A stretch of 64,000 nt of DNA from Monodelphis domestica (lineage: Eukaryota > Chordata > Mammalia > Didelphimorphia > Didelphidae): NCBI RefSeq assembly GCF_027887165.1, contig NC_077230.1, positions 265,117,943 to 265,181,942 on the forward strand. Reading direction: 5' to 3'. The notes beneath the pieces were generated by a model, which searched no databases, was not told the origin of the DNA, and saw only the letters and a list, made by a program, of their open reading frames with translations. Of this stretch, positions 44,333-56,680 are shown one piece after another. The position numbers and the translations under genes are program-made. Position 1 is the stretch's first letter, and each line of letters begins with the position of its first letter.

Positions 44333-46502
44333 TGTGGAAAGGAAACTAAAACTAAAAAAAAACAAGTAGGGAATAGATTAGGAGTAAGTTAAGTTAAACA
44401 TAGCATAGACAATTAGTTATATATAAGAATAGACTTAAGCTGCATTTGCAGATAGCAAACTTTTAATTGTTTATTGTAAAGCTGATACTGAAATTGTGTT
44501 TAATGGAAATATATATAGATAAGATAGGCTGCAAATTATATATATATATATATATACACATATATATATATATATAAAATAGGAAAGCTATTTGTTTTAG
44601 TTAACTTAGCAAGAGTAAGTAGTATTAGCACTAAGATTCAAATTTTTTTGTAATGGATTTGTTCAAACATTTATTGTACTGAATTTATTGTAAAACCCTA
44701 AAACTACCCTTACCCAAACTTTCCTGCATAGAATTCCTTAGAGTAGATAAAGTTAGCATAGAATAGTGATAGAGTAATTGATGGAAGTTTATTATTTTTG
44801 GGGAAGTAGTTAGAAATTAGACTTAGATTGGTAACTATAATAAAAATAAGTGACCTTGGGAAGGTCACAACAAAAAAAAAGGGGACGATTGTGGAAAGGA
44901 AACTAAAACAAGTTCTAGACTTTCTGCCACTGTGTTGGAACAAGTAACAGTGGGAATATTAGAGAGAGAAGAAATTGACAAGACTGACAGTTGGTGGAGG
45001 AAGGGGCAACTGCGAGTGGCAGTTGGTCTTGGGACTAGCACTTCCTTCTTGGTGTTGGAAGTGGGAGGAGCTTTTCTTCTTCATATCTGAATAGAAGTAC
45101 CTCTATTTTCTTCAGCTCGAAGAGACAAGCCCAACCAGCTCTGAAGGTCAGAATTTTATTGTTTGTTGCTTGCTATCTACTGCTAAGATTTTGAAATTAA
45201 GAAAACTAGCACAGATATAGCATAGAAAGGAATAAGAGAAACCCTCCACCAGCCTGTGAGGCCTGGCCTCTCTCAATGCTGAGAGAGACTCAAACCTTAT
45301 CTAGAGAAATCCCTTTTCCCTCTTCCCTGATACCTCTCCAAATTGAACGGGTTATTAAAATTTATCTTATTTGAATATTGCAGTCAGATAAGAGGACTAT
45401 CTTTTCAGGGGGAATAGAGGGAGCTAAACCTCAGGACAGTCATTCAACTACAAATGGTCCTTATCGAACCCCTGCTGGGCGACCAAAGTCTGGGAAAAGG
45501 CTTGTCCCTCAGGAGGGTCCATGTTTACCCGCTCTGGGCCATCTACAGCATCAATCCATAGAGAAGACATTCCCGCAGGCTATCATAAGTGGCCCATTTC
45601 TCGGACACCCCATTTTGTTTTAAAATAGCCTCTCAGCATGGGGTATCTCTCTCCTTTTGCCTCACTGGCAGCCATATTCCCTCTCTCCCTTCAACAACTG
45701 TAAAGGTTAAAATTATGGTTGAGACTGAATGTAATAATCATTTTGGTTGCCAAGGATTTTATTTATAAAATCCTAATGAAACACCCAAGTCAGCTGGAAA
45801 TTTTATGATGATTTAATTGATAGTGGAGGAGATTAAGGAGAAGGAAGAAGGAAAGGAGTAGGTTTTATTGGCTAATACCAAGCAGGGAGATAAGGAGATA
45901 AGGTTTTGGAGTATTAAGGAGGAAGGAGTCAACTTGAACTCCAAAAAGGAAAGGGCTAAGCCAGTATGCCCGAACCTGAAATCAGCTCCAGGGCAAACTC
46001 ACTGCCAAACCCAGACAAAATAACTGCCACCACTTCAAGATTGTTGGAATACCTAGAAAACTGCCAGGCAGAGTCGCCTCTCCAGGGAAAGAGGAAAAGA
46101 GAGGAAGTGATGTGCCTTATATAGACAGTTTTATGTCACTTTCCTGCATCTCATCTGTACCAATGATAGCTTAGTTTGACTTAGGACAGCCCAGGGGTCT
46201 ATTTTTTCTGTACATGTCTGTTGAAGGCCATTTCCTCAGATAATTAAATCTTGAGTTTGGTGCAGACCTTCCTAATCTTGTTAAACTAAGGAGGGTGTAG
46301 AAATTCAGAGTTCTCAAGACCTGATTCTGTCAGTCCAAGTATCTCTATTGTTATTGATTAGGAAATAGCTAAATCAGATCTTCTAAAGTACAGTCTGATT
46401 AGGGTGGAATAGTTTTAAAATTTACACTCCTCCATTCCCTGCTACAAACCTTCCGTATCCCCTGTTCTTCTTATCTACCCATCTTTCCCTATAAATATTA
46501 CA
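44333..46502 (+). mobile_element. Broken endogenous retrovirus, copy 2
   Basis: Same family and layout as 238-2158: a short left LTR start (TGTGGAAAGG), a short non-coding interior, a purine-rich tract before 44890, and a 3' LTR from 44890 to 46502 (TGTGG...ATTACA) that is itself split by another LTR (45699-46426). The 4-base duplication GTTC is at 44329-44332 and 46503-46506. It is broken and lacks most of its interior. Confidence 0.8.
45699..46426 (-). mobile_element. Solo LTR inside the ERV's 3' LTR
   Basis: Bounded by TGTAAAGGTT and AATTTACA. The host LTR reads straight across it (CCCTTCAAC then TCCTCCATTCC, as in copy 1 at about 2078-2093). It shares GGTTGCCAAGGA, GTACATGTCTGTTGAAGGCC and AATTAAATCTTGA with the LTR at 16275. 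The duplication is unclear. Confidence 0.75.
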
Positions 46503-48112
46503 GTTCTTCCAGTTCTTATTTTACTCTGCATCAGTTTATGTAGATCTTTCAAGCTTTTTCTAAAATCATTCTGTTCATCACTTCTTATACTACAATAGTA
46601 TTCTATCCCCAACATATACCACAATTTGTTTAGCCATTCCCCAAATGATGGACATCCTCTCAATTTCCATTTTTTTCCACAAAAAGAGCTGCTATAAATA
46701 TTTCTGTATAAGTAGGTTCTTTCTCCTTTTTATAATTTCTTTGGCCACAGACCTAAAATTGCCCTCCAGAATGGCTGGATGAGTTCTCAACTCCACCAAT
46801 ATTAGTGTCCCAAATTTTGCCACATCCCCTCCAACATTACCACTTTCCTTTACTTTCATATTAGCCAATTTGAAAGGTCTGAGGTGGTACCTCAGAGTTG
46901 TTTTAATTTGTATTTTTCTAATCAAGAGAGATTTAGAACATTTTTTAAACATGATTATTAATAGCTTTGATTTTTTCATCTGAAAACTGCTAAAAACATC
47001 CTTTGACCATTTGTCAATTGGGGAATGACTTGTATTATAAATTTGACTTAGTTCTCTATAAGTTTGAGAAATTAGACTTTTATCAGAGACATTTACTTTT
47101 AAAAAATTTTCATAGTTTGTTGGAATTATTTATTTTACAAATTATAATGTTCTCTAGGTCTCGTTTGGTCATGAATTCTTCCCTTCTCCATAGACTTGCC
47201 AAGTAAACTATTCTATGTTCCCCTAACTTACTTAGGTTGTCACTCTTTATATTTAAATCATGTACCCATTTTGACCTTATCTTGGTATAGGGTGTGAGAT
47301 ATTGGTCTATACCTAGTTTCTAACATATTGTTTGTCAGTTTGGGGTTTTTGGGTTTGTCAAATATTAGGTGGGTAAGGTCATTTACCCCTATATGTTGTT
47401 TATCTAATCTGTTCCATTGGTCCATCATTACATTTCTTAGCCAGGACCAGGCTGTTTTGATGAATACTACTTTAGGTATCAATCTGATATTTGGTTCTGT
47501 TAGACTCACTTTCCTTGAATTTTTTTTTTTGGTTCTTTTGACATTCTTGACTTTTTGTTTTTCCAAATAAATTTTGTTATTATTTTTTCTAATTCTATAA
47601 AATAATTTTTGACAGTTTGATTGGTATGGCATTGAATAAGTAAATTAGTTTTAGAGAATTATCATTTTTATTATATCAACTCAGCCTACCCATGAACAAC
47701 TGGTATTTTTCCAGTTGTTTTAGATCTATTTATGTGAAAACTGTGTTTTAATTGTGTTCATATAATTCTTGTGTTTATTTTGGCAAGTAGATTCCCAGTT
47801 ATTTTATATTGTTGAGAGTTATTTTAAATAGAATTTATCTATCTATCTCTTGAGGCTGAACTTTAATGGTAGTATGTAGAAATGCTGTTGATTTATGTGG
47901 GTTTATTTTGAATCCTGCAACTTTGCTAAAGTTATTATTTCAATTAGTTTTTTAGTTAATTCTCTAGGATTTCTGTTACTTCAATTATTGACATGGTCAA
48001 TTATACTGACAGTTTTCCTAATATTAAACCAGCCCTGCATTCTGGGTATAAATCCTACCTAGTTAGAGTGGATGATCCTTGTAATATATTGCTGTAGTCT
48101 CCTTGCTAGTAT

Positions 48113-48502
48113 TGTTAGGGTCTGAGTGGATGACCACCCAAGGAGCACAGGGAGACAATGGAATTCAGGCAAGGGGAAGTCTTTATTACTAGTGTGCTAG
48201 GGGAAGCTCAGCAAGTGAGTTCCCGGGAAGCATAGTCAGAGTGGAGTTTGTATAATGTTAAAGCAGTCACAGTTAAGTTACTTGATGGGAGACACCTGGA
48301 ACACTTAAGTTAATGATTTTGATTAGGTTAGCAGATAGGCATAACAGGTGGCCGATGTTGGACAGACATGAAAGGTGGGTGATTGTTATCATACCCAGGG
48401 GACCTGTAGTTCCTGGGATGTTGTGTGGAACATTCTGTTGCGGAGCATTCTGTTGCCCCAGACATATAGAGTGGGGGTTGGTTGATTATTTACGACATAA
48501 CA
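48113..48502 (-). mobile_element. Solo LTR inside the L1
   Basis: 390 bases, TGTTAGGG...CATAACA, flanked by GTAT at 48109-48112 and 48503-48506. A minus-strand AATAAA (in AGTCTTTATTACT, about 48180) gives its orientation. Confidence 0.8.
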
Positions 48503-50768
48503 GTATTTTATTTGCAATTTTTGCACCTATATTCATTAATGAAATTGGACTATAAACTTCTTTTTTAAAATTTCAGATGAAGCACAAAAAATTCTGCTCA
48601 GGCCATTCCCTTTACTCTGTGTGTATGTTTGTTTCCCTGACTCAAAAGTGTTTTTTGTAAACAATATATCATAGGATTCTAGTTTTTAATTCATTCTGCT
48701 ATGCACTTTCATTTCATGGGTGAGCTCATCCCATTTACATTTATATTTATGATTACAAACTGTATATTCACCTTTAGTTAATTTTCCCCCTTTATCCTGT
48801 TCTTTTTCCTTTTACTATCCCTCCTCATAAGTAATTTGCTATTAATCACCATCCTTTACTCCCCTCCTGCTTCTCTATAGGGTAAACAAGGATTCTGTAT
48901 CCAAATAGGTATGGTTGTTACCCTCTTTGACCCAATTATGATGAGAGTAAGGTTTAAGCATTGTGTGTCACCATCTTATCTTCCCCTCTACTATAATAGT
49001 TTTTATGCCTCTTTAGGTGAGATAATTTACCCCATTCTACCTCTCCCTTCCCTTTCTCCCAGTGCAATCCTCTTTTCAAGTCTTGATTTGTTGTTGTTGT
49101 TTTACATGTCAGGTCATCCTAATCAGCTTAATGCCGAAACCCTCTGTCTATATATACTCCTTCTAAGTGCTTTAATACTAATAAAAATGTTAAGAATTAA
49201 AAACATCATCTTTTGACATAGGAATATAAACAGTTTGACCTTATTAAATACCTTAAATTTTCTCTTTATTATTTGCCTTTTTATGCTTCTCTTGAATCTT
49301 GGATTTGAATAGCAAACTTTATGTTTAGGTCTGGTCTTTTCATCAGGAATACTTGGAAATCTTCTATTTTATTACTTGACCATTTTCCTGAAAGAATATA
49401 CTCAGTCTTTCTGGGTAGGTAATTCTGGGTTGTAAACCTAGTTCTTTTGTCTTCTGCAATATCATATTTTAAGCCTTCCAATCCTCTAATGTAGAAGTTG
49501 CTAGATCTTGTATATTTCCAATTATAGTGCCATGGTATTTGATTTGTTTCTTTCTGACTGTTTGCAGTATTTTCTCCTTGACCTGGGAGCTCTTGATTTT
49601 AGCTATAGTATTCCTGGGAATTGTCATTTGATGATTTATTTTGGGAGGTGATTTGTGGATTCTTTCAATTTCTATTTTACTCTCTTGTTCAAGAACATAA
49701 GGACAATTTTCTTTGATAATTTCTTGTGATATTTGATGTCTAGGCTTTTTTTTTTTTAAACCAATGGTTTTCAGGTAGTTCAATAATTCTTAAATTCTCT
49801 CTCCTGCATCTATATTCCAAGTCAGTTCTTTTCTTTTCAATGAATTATTTCATGTTTTCTCTCTTTTTCATTCTTTTGAGTTTGTTTTTCATGTCTCATG
49901 ATGTCATTAGCTTCCACTTGCCCAAATAGAAAAGGAAGTTCAAAAACTCATAAAAGAAAATCATCTCTTAAAATTAGAATCTGGCAAGTAGAATCTAATG
50001 ACATAATTAAATACAACAACAACAACTGACCTGGAATATAGATGATAATTTTCTGACTCTGTTCCTTGCTTTTCATTGTCTCCATAAAATTTTCAATGGT
50101 TAGGTGTTTTTGTTTGTTTGTGTTTGCTCATTTGCCCAGGCTTTTTCTTGACTTACTTTTCTCTCAAAGGTGGGCTCTGTTCTCAGGGTAGAGAAGGTAC
50201 TCTCTTGAACTTCAGTTTTTCCTTGTTGCTACCCTTAGCTCTATTTCTGGGTTTCTGCAAGTTTCAATTCTTTCAAGGTGGTATGATGGCCTGCTGATTC
50301 AATCTTCCCCTGGGACTACTGATGCCTTTCTGAGCTCAGAGCTCTGTGAGATACCTTGTGCTGGGGCTTAGGGCCTAATCTCAGGCTTAGGCAGAGACTC
50401 TGGACCACTCTGGGCTTATACAGGCCAAGCGTAGCAAAGACTATCTTGTGCTAGGGTTCAAGTCCTTACTACAGGCTTGGGTGAGGGGATCTCTGCCTCC
50501 TCCTTGGCTTGAACTAGCTAGGAGTTGTCAACTGCCTTGAACTAAGACATGGAGCCACCTGCAGGCTTGCTCTGGTGCTTGAAACTTTAAGGGGTGTATG
50601 TGGGGTTACACTGCTATTGGCTTGGCAGGTCTTGGGGTCTCACTTGGGCCCAGGTTCAGAACCTGAAACAGTATATGTGGGGTGAGGGAGCTTGCTGTTG
50701 GCTTGTGCTGGTACATTCTTGCTATAGGCTGCTCTCCTTTTGCACCCCAGTGAACCTTATCTTCTCTG

Positions 50769-51234
<466 letters not shown>

Positions 51235-51412
51235 AACACTTGCCTTCAGTCTTGGAGTCAATACTGTGTATTGGCTCCAAGGCAGATGAGTGGTAAGGGC
51301 TAGGCAATGGGGGTCAAGTGACTTGCCCAGAGTCACACAGCTGAGAAGTGTCTGGGGCTAGATTTGAACCTAGGCTAGGCTCAATCCACTGAGCTACCCA
51401 GTTGCCCCCAAC
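51235..51412 (-). mobile_element. SINE1_Mdo SINE, source of the pyrimidine tract
   Basis: ACACTTGCCTTCAGTCTTGG, GGCAATGGGGGTCAAGTGAC and GAGCTACCCAGTTGCCCCC. The tail on its 3' side is the 50769-51234 array. Confidence 0.93.
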
Positions 51413-51424
51413 CTCCCACCTTCC

Positions 51425-52203
51425 ATTTTTAAAAAGATTGTCTTCCTAAGTTAAAGTGGCCATGCTGGTGCAAGGAGGTCACTTCTCTTCAATCTCAAGT
51501 GGTGCACGGTCTGGAGGGAGAATGGGCTCCAAACGTTGCCAGCGTTCTGGAGGCCACAAAATATGAGTGGCACCAGCATGGAGAAGCCTAAGGGAAACTG
51601 GCCTAAAAGCATTACTACCAAAGCTGTGTCTGTACCTATTCTTATGCCCAATTGTTGTTTTGATAATGCCTCCCTCAAGCGAGATCACTTGCTTAAGGGT
51701 CTTCTGCTCCGGGTTTTTGGGAGATACTAATGACTTGATATGGCCATGCTGCACTTCATAATCCCTAACTTTCTAGTGGTTCGAAAGTACTACATCAGAT
51801 GACTGGCTCCTTCCAGGATTCAAAGAAGGCTGCATCAAAGCTCCTTCCACTCTCGCTACACAGGTCACTCGATCGAAGAAGGTTGCTGCTACAGACACAG
51901 CAACAAAGAAACCTTTCAAAATGGCCTTCATAGATCTTCGCCCAAAACCTTGTGGGGGGCATCATAAACTTTCTCCTGCTCTTCCTAGTTTTCCTACTAT
52001 ATAGGGTCCGTTCTCGGCCAGTGCTGAAGGTACATTCCTCTGGGCTTCCTAGATTGTCACAGGAAGTGAGGCAGGGGCGGGGCGGAAGATCGAGAATACT
52101 TCCTTGACCTGTGAGGTCTTTGGAATTGGATCACTGTGTGGGGCCACTGAAGTCTCTGGTCCTAAACATTCTGTGCTCTGTGTGGGCGGGGGACAATGGG
52201 ACC
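51425..52203 (-). pseudogene. IMMP2L: IMMP2L processed pseudogene
   Basis: A retrocopy of the mitochondrial inner membrane peptidase subunit 2 mRNA. Minus-strand reading gives [45 protein letters not shown]-stop-[23 protein letters not shown] and [12 protein letters not shown], then [26 protein letters not shown] and RW-RLE. Compared with the human protein as I recall it, the catalytic Ser of EGASMQPS is Leu, a Trp codon is TAG, and about 16 residues after GHKNRY (VKVPRGHIWVEGD region) are missing in frame. GC-rich sequence at about 51950-52200 is probably the 5' UTR, so the copy is almost full length. It is not functional. The boundaries with the flanking SINEs are approximate. Confidence 0.88.
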
Positions 52204-52300
52204 TTTTTTGACCAACTGTGTGACCCTGGGCAAATCACTTAACCCCATCTGCTTACTCCTTTTGTCTTAGAATTGTTACTAAGATAGAAAATAAGGTTTA
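52204..52300 (+). mobile_element. SINE1_Mdo SINE, 3' half
   Basis: CCAACTGTGTGACCCTGGGC, AATCACTTAACCCC and TAGAATTGTTACTAAGATAG; the 5' half is absent next to the IMMP2L pseudogene. Confidence 0.85.
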
Positions 52301-52379
52301 AAAAATACAGTGTTGTTCTTTTTTTTTTCATCCATTTTATATTTTTCTCCTTCAATAGAAGCTTTTCTGTGTAACAAGT

Positions 52380-52572
52380 GGGCAAGGGAATAATCATTCA
52401 TATAGCACCCACTATGTGCCAGATACTGTTCCAATTTTTTTTTTTAAAGTATTACTTCATTTGATCCTCATAACTCTCCGAAAGGTAGGTACTATCACTC
52501 CCTTTTTACAGTTGAGGAAATTGAGGCAGACAGCAAATGACTTGCCCAGGGTCCACAGAGCTAGCAAAATTA
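52380..52572 (-). mobile_element. MIR/THER1-type SINE
   Basis: CACCCACTATGTGCCAGATA, AGTTGAGGAAATTGAGGCAG and CAAATGACTTGCCCAGGGTC. Bases 52573-53029 are unassigned. Confidence 0.8.
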
Positions 52573-53158
52573 ATATACCATGAATAAAACATGTATTAAT
52601 ACTTTTTATATTCACATCATAGTAATTTCTATAAAAAAGGCACCTCCTTTCTGCCAGATTGAAGGTTCAACATAACAAAGAAAAACAATTTAGTAAACAA
52701 ATACCGATCTAATGATCCCATGTATAATTCCCCATCCCTTGGCCAAAAAGTCAGAGGTGTGTTTCACAATTCTTCAGACCTTTCACTGATCTTTCACTTG
52801 CTCAGTTGGTCCTCCTTTATGGGAAATCATTTTAAAAAATGTTTTATTCTTTGTGTCTTTTCAGTGCAGCCACTTCAATCTCCTCCTCCAAATTGAACTT
52901 TCACTTGACAAAAAATATATACAATAGTCTGCCCTATTAGTTTCTGATGAGGGAAGAAGGTATGTTTCATTATGTTTTCTAGAACCTTTATTGGCTTTTC
53001 AATAACTTCAGAACCCAAAAGATTTTATTTATTCAGTCAACAAGCTTGTCAGGCATTATGGTAAGTGTTAGGAATACAAAGGAGGGCAAAAAACAGACCC
53101 TACTCTCAAGGAACTCACAATCTAATAAATATCTAGGTATATACAAGTTATAGAGTAT

Positions 53159-53372
53159 GGGGCAGCTAGGTGGCTTAGTGGATAGAGAGCCAAGCCTAGA
53201 TGGGAGGTCCTGGGTTCAAATGTGACCTCAGAGAAACATCCTAGCTTTGTGATTCTGGGCAAGTCAGTTAGACCAAATTGCCCAAATTGCCTCACTCTTA
53301 CCACTCTTCTGTCTTAAAATCTGTCTTAGAATCAATACTTAGTATTGATTCTAAGACAGAAAGTAAGGGGTT
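53159..53372 (+). mobile_element. SINE1_Mdo-type SINE
   Basis: GGGGCAGCTAGGTGGCTTAG, GATTCTGGGCAAGTCAGTTA and GATTCTAAGACAGAAAGTAA. CAAATTGCC and TCTGTCTTA are duplicated inside. Confidence 0.93.
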
Positions 53373-53384
53373 TTTCTTTTTTAA

Positions 53385-53577
53385 TTTATTTTTATAAATC
53401 TTTACCCTCCATCTTGCAGTCAGTACTGTGCATTGAAGAGTGGTAAGGGCTAGGCAATGGGGGTTAAGTGACTTGCCCAGGGTCACACAGCTGGGAAGTG
53501 TCTGAGGCAAAATTTGAACCTAGGACCTCCCATCTCTAGACCTGACTCTCAATCTACTGAGCCACCCAGCTGCCCCC
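53385..53577 (-). mobile_element. SINE1_Mdo-type SINE
   Basis: CTTTACCCTCCATCTTGCAG, AGTGACTTGCCCAGGGTCAC and GAGCCACCCAGCTGCCCCC. Tail to tail with the previous SINE. Confidence 0.95.
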
Positions 53578-53724
53578 TTGTTTTGTTTTTTTAAAGAGCA
53601 TATACAGAGGTAATATGGAAGACACTAGCAGCTGGATGGATTGAAAAATGACTCCTACAAAAAATGAGATTTGATTTAAGTCTTGAAAGAAGTCAGGGAA
53701 ACCAAGAGGCTTAGTTGTTTTTTT

Positions 53725-54640
53725 TTTCCTCAGTCATTCCTCAACTGATAAGCTCACATATCATTTTCAACTCTTTCCAACCACAGAGTGATGCTGTGAA
53801 TATTTTTACATATGTAGGACCTTTGTTTTATGTCTTTGATATTTCTGGAGGTATTGGTCTAGAAGTGAGATTGCTGGGTCAAAGGGCAATTTAGTTATTT
53901 TTCTCTTATGATTTCAAATTGATAATCTGGTTAGATCAGTTCATTGCTCCACCAATAATTTTTTAGTGTACTGATCTTTTTACAGTCTCTTCGACAATGA
54001 ATATTATTGTTTTGTCATCTGCCAATTTTTAGGTTGAGATATGAAAACTAAGAATTGTTTAAAAAATTTTAAAAATAAAAATCCTTACCTTCCGTCTTGG
54101 AATCAATACTTCATATTGGTTCCAAGGCAGAAGGGGGGTAAGGGCTAGGCAATGGAGGTTAAATGACTTGCCCAGGGTCACACAGCTGGGGAGTTCTGAG
54201 GTCAGATTTGAACCTAGGGCCTCCCATCTCTAGGCCTGACTCTCAATCCACTGAGCTACCCAGATGCCCCCAGAATTGTTTTAATTTTAAAATTTAATTG
54301 TTTTAACTTTTATTTATGTCTCAGTTATTTGGAAAATGCTTTCCTGTTATCTTATGGCTTGTAAATATTTTGAAAATCATTGATATTTTTCAACAACTTA
54401 TTTATTGAGAAATTACATTTTAAGCCTAGTTTGTGCCAGTTCTATCTCTTGGATACTAGATTTTATCTGATATTTGATGAAAAGATTTTCCCACTCTATA
54501 TAGTCTTTTAATTTTCATTGATTTTTAGTCAAGTAACTATTTTTGTCCATTATAACCTCCTCAGTCCCTTATTTGGTTTAAAATTCTACCTCTAACTGAT
54601 ATTTCTTTTAATGTTTTTATGAAATGATCTTTTTTATTTA
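53725..54640 (-). mobile_element. Old L1 ORF2 fragment
   Basis: GAGATTGCTGGGTCAAAGGG, GCTCCACCAATAATTTTTTA, TTCCACTC-like blocks and CTGATATTTGATGAAAAG. Split by a SINE at 54060-54271. More L1 follows at 54975-55340. Confidence 0.6.
54060..54271 (-). mobile_element. SINE1_Mdo SINE
   Basis: CTTACCTTCCGTCTTGGAAT, AATGACTTGCCCAGGGTCAC and GAGCTACCCAGATGCCCCC, flanked by GAATTGTTT-type duplications. Confidence 0.95.
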
Positions 54641-54674
54641 GGCTGCATATTTGTTTTGAGCATTGAGGTTTCAT

Positions 54675-54800
54675 AAGCTCCAGGATTTTAGAGCTGTGAA
54701 GGACTTCAAAGGCTATCAAAGATTCTTGTCTAAAGCCTCACAGATAAGTAGCAGAGCTGATATTTGAATTCAAGTCTTTTGACAACAGCAATTCTAGACA
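54675..54800 (-). mobile_element. MIR-type SINE fragment
   Basis: TTAGAGCTGTGAAGGACTTC and GTAGCAGAGCTGATATTTGA. Confidence 0.55.
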
Positions 54801-54824
54801 GCTATCAACACTCCCTTGCTGGGG

Positions 54825-54975
54825 AACAAGATTGAAATGTAATTGCAAAATATAAACTACAACAGAATATAGATAATGTTAATACATGGTTTTCTAAGTC
54901 AATATGTAGCCCATAGGATCCTTATGTATGGGCTAGTGGCCTCTGTTTCTATTTGAGTCTGATGACACTGGTAAT
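54825..54975 (+). repeat. Unassigned dispersed repeat, copy B
   Basis: GAAATGTAATTGCAAAATAT, AAGTCAATATGTAGCCC, TCCTTATGTATG and TAGTGGCCTC, in the same order as 25010-25170. Confidence 0.6.
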
Positions 54976-55340
54976 AAGACGTCAGTGAAGACACACTTTT
55001 GGTCAAAATGTTTTACAATTTTCTTTGCAGTTCTTTTCAAAAGAAGAGTTTTCCTCTTAGCAATTCCAGTTCTTGGGTTTATCAAGTTTTGGCTGTTTCT
55101 TATTGCTTCAATTTTTTATTTAGTCTGTTCTAAACTTTGCTGTATTTCACTAATATCAAATAGTTTTGATGACTACAGATTTATAATATTGTTTGAGGAA
55201 TGGTGAAGCTATTACCCCCCCCCCCCCCCATCTAGATTTTCCCCTTATTATTTCCCTGGAGATTATAAACTTTTAGTTCAATTGAGTTTTGTTATTATTT
55301 CATCTATTTCTATAAAGTTTTTATTATATTGGGATGACTC
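54976..55340 (-). mobile_element. Old L1 fragment with C14 tract
   Basis: TTTTGATGACTACAGATTTA, CTTATTATTTCCCTGGAGAT and TATTTCATCTATTTCTATAA. A run of about 14 C lies near 55217-55230. Confidence 0.55.
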
Positions 55341-55589
55341 AATCATGAACAATCAATTTCTCTCCAATTCACTTGTTTGAGCCTCAGTCTCTCTCCTATA
55401 AAATAAGGGCCACTAAGGTCTTTTCCAGTTCTAAATCTAGAATTCTATTATCTTTGTACAAGTTAGGGGGGTATAAGGGAGGATTAAGGAGGTATGTGGC
55501 ATAAGGAATTTGGAGCTGTCTCAGGAGGTTCATTCTAGGTTTATGTAAGAACAAGTACTGTAGAATAATTGTGTGTTCTCTGGACTTTT

Positions 55590-56095
55590 TCTCCAATCAA
55601 TTCAATAAATGTTTGGGAAGTACTTTATATGCCAGACACTGTTAGGTGTTGGGGATACAAAACCAAAAATTAAATGGTCACCGTTCTCAAGGAATTAATA
55701 TTCTAATGGAGGAAAGAATAATAGGATATATTGAGACAAGGATATTTCAAGGTGAAAATGATGGGGAGTAAAGGAGAGAGACTACTTTCCCCTATTGGGG
55801 ATATGGGCAGACAACTAAGATGAACTGGAATCTGAGTTGAGCTTCAAAAAAAAGGTAATCCTGAAGAGTTGCATAAAGAGGGCACGAGTTTTCTTGCGCA
55901 GGTGGGACATAACACTGCTATGTTTGGAGAGCAGCTAGTAAATTTGGCTGGAAAACACAATGAATGGAGCAGACGAATATGGAGTCTCAGGGAGGAGTCA
56001 GATTGTTCAAGGCTTAAATTGTAGGCTAAGAAGATATTTTGTCCTGCAGGAAATGGGGGACCCCCTTGAAGGTTTTTGCCCAGGGTAGCTTGGAT
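55590..56095 (-). mobile_element. L2 LINE 3' end
   Basis: TCAATTCAATAAATGTTTGG, ATGCCAGACACTGTTAGGTG, TCTCAAGGAATTAATATTCT and TCAAGGCTTAAATTG. A reverse MIR piece precedes at 55350-55460. The 144-codon minus frame (56278-55844) is a shadow. Confidence 0.6.
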
Positions 56096-56359
56096 CTCAC
56101 TCCCCCCCCCAATTCTTAGTGCTTTCTCCCTGCTGAAATATTTCATGTTTAAATATATGCACATATTGTACGTGTCCAGTAGACAAAATCCACTGAGGTC
56201 ATTGTTATTTTTGTATCTCCAATGCCTCTTTTCACTATGGCACACTGCAATTATTTTATAACAACCATAGGATCTCACAAAGGAGAAGTATTCAAAGTTT
56301 TATCTGGATAGAATAATACTAACAGGTTTTAAACTTTGAATAAAGACCCAGAATATATA

Positions 56360-56680
56360 GACTGTTTTAAAAAGCATTTTATTTGGCTTAACACCCAAAA
56401 TGACACATTTTAATATGACACTTGAAGTACACAAAGTGCAGGTAAGCTAGAGTTATGTTTGACCATATCACAAAATCACCACATAAACATAAATAATAGA
56501 AAACCCCTCAAAGCCCTTTCATATACACTTTGACAGTGAATCTGTCTAACCAACAGGAATAAATACTACTGACTCTTTTCAAAATACCTTCTTTGAACTA
56601 AATTTAATATTCTGGAATGTTTTGTATTTTATCCAAAGGAAGTGCAGCTACTCAGAAAAGGATTAAAGTTATCAGAATTT
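56360..56680 (-). other. ANKRD49: ANKRD49 3' UTR with poly(A) signal
   Basis: AT-rich non-repeat sequence follows the ANKRD49 stop. An AATAAA hexamer on the minus strand lies at 56383-56378, about 300 bases after the stop, so cleavage is expected near 56360. The end point is inferred from the signal. Confidence 0.6.

Larger units (their letters stand above)
43910..50765 (-). mobile_element. Old L1, nearly full span, carrying nested LTR elements
   Basis: Reading from its 3' end: 3' UTR (43910-44332), interruption by an ERV (44333-46502), ORF2 C-terminal part (46503-48112, e.g. MRGCPSFGEWLNKLWYMLGI and IRKIQIKTTLRYHLRPFKLA), a solo LTR (48113-48502), more N-terminal ORF2 remnants (48503-49260), ORF1 remnants (49281-49920, with KEKILQTVRKKQIKYHGT and QDLATSTLEDWKA) and a GC-richer 5' UTR (about 50150-50765). 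ORF2 is much shorter than the usual 3.8 kb, so the middle is deleted. Many frame breaks; dead. Confidence 0.8.
53030..53720 (-). mobile_element. L2 LINE 3' end split by two SINEs
   Basis: Left piece TCAACAAGCTTGTCAGGCAT and TCTCAAGGAACTCACAATCT; right piece TTTAAGTCTTGAAAGAAGTC. The two SINEs sit between, in opposite orientations. Confidence 0.6.

Noticed and set aside
55844-56278. 144-codon minus-strand open frame below ANKRD49
   Set aside because: Lies largely over an L2 3' end and shows no family resemblance; ANKRD49 already has its own stop and poly(A) signal upstream of it.
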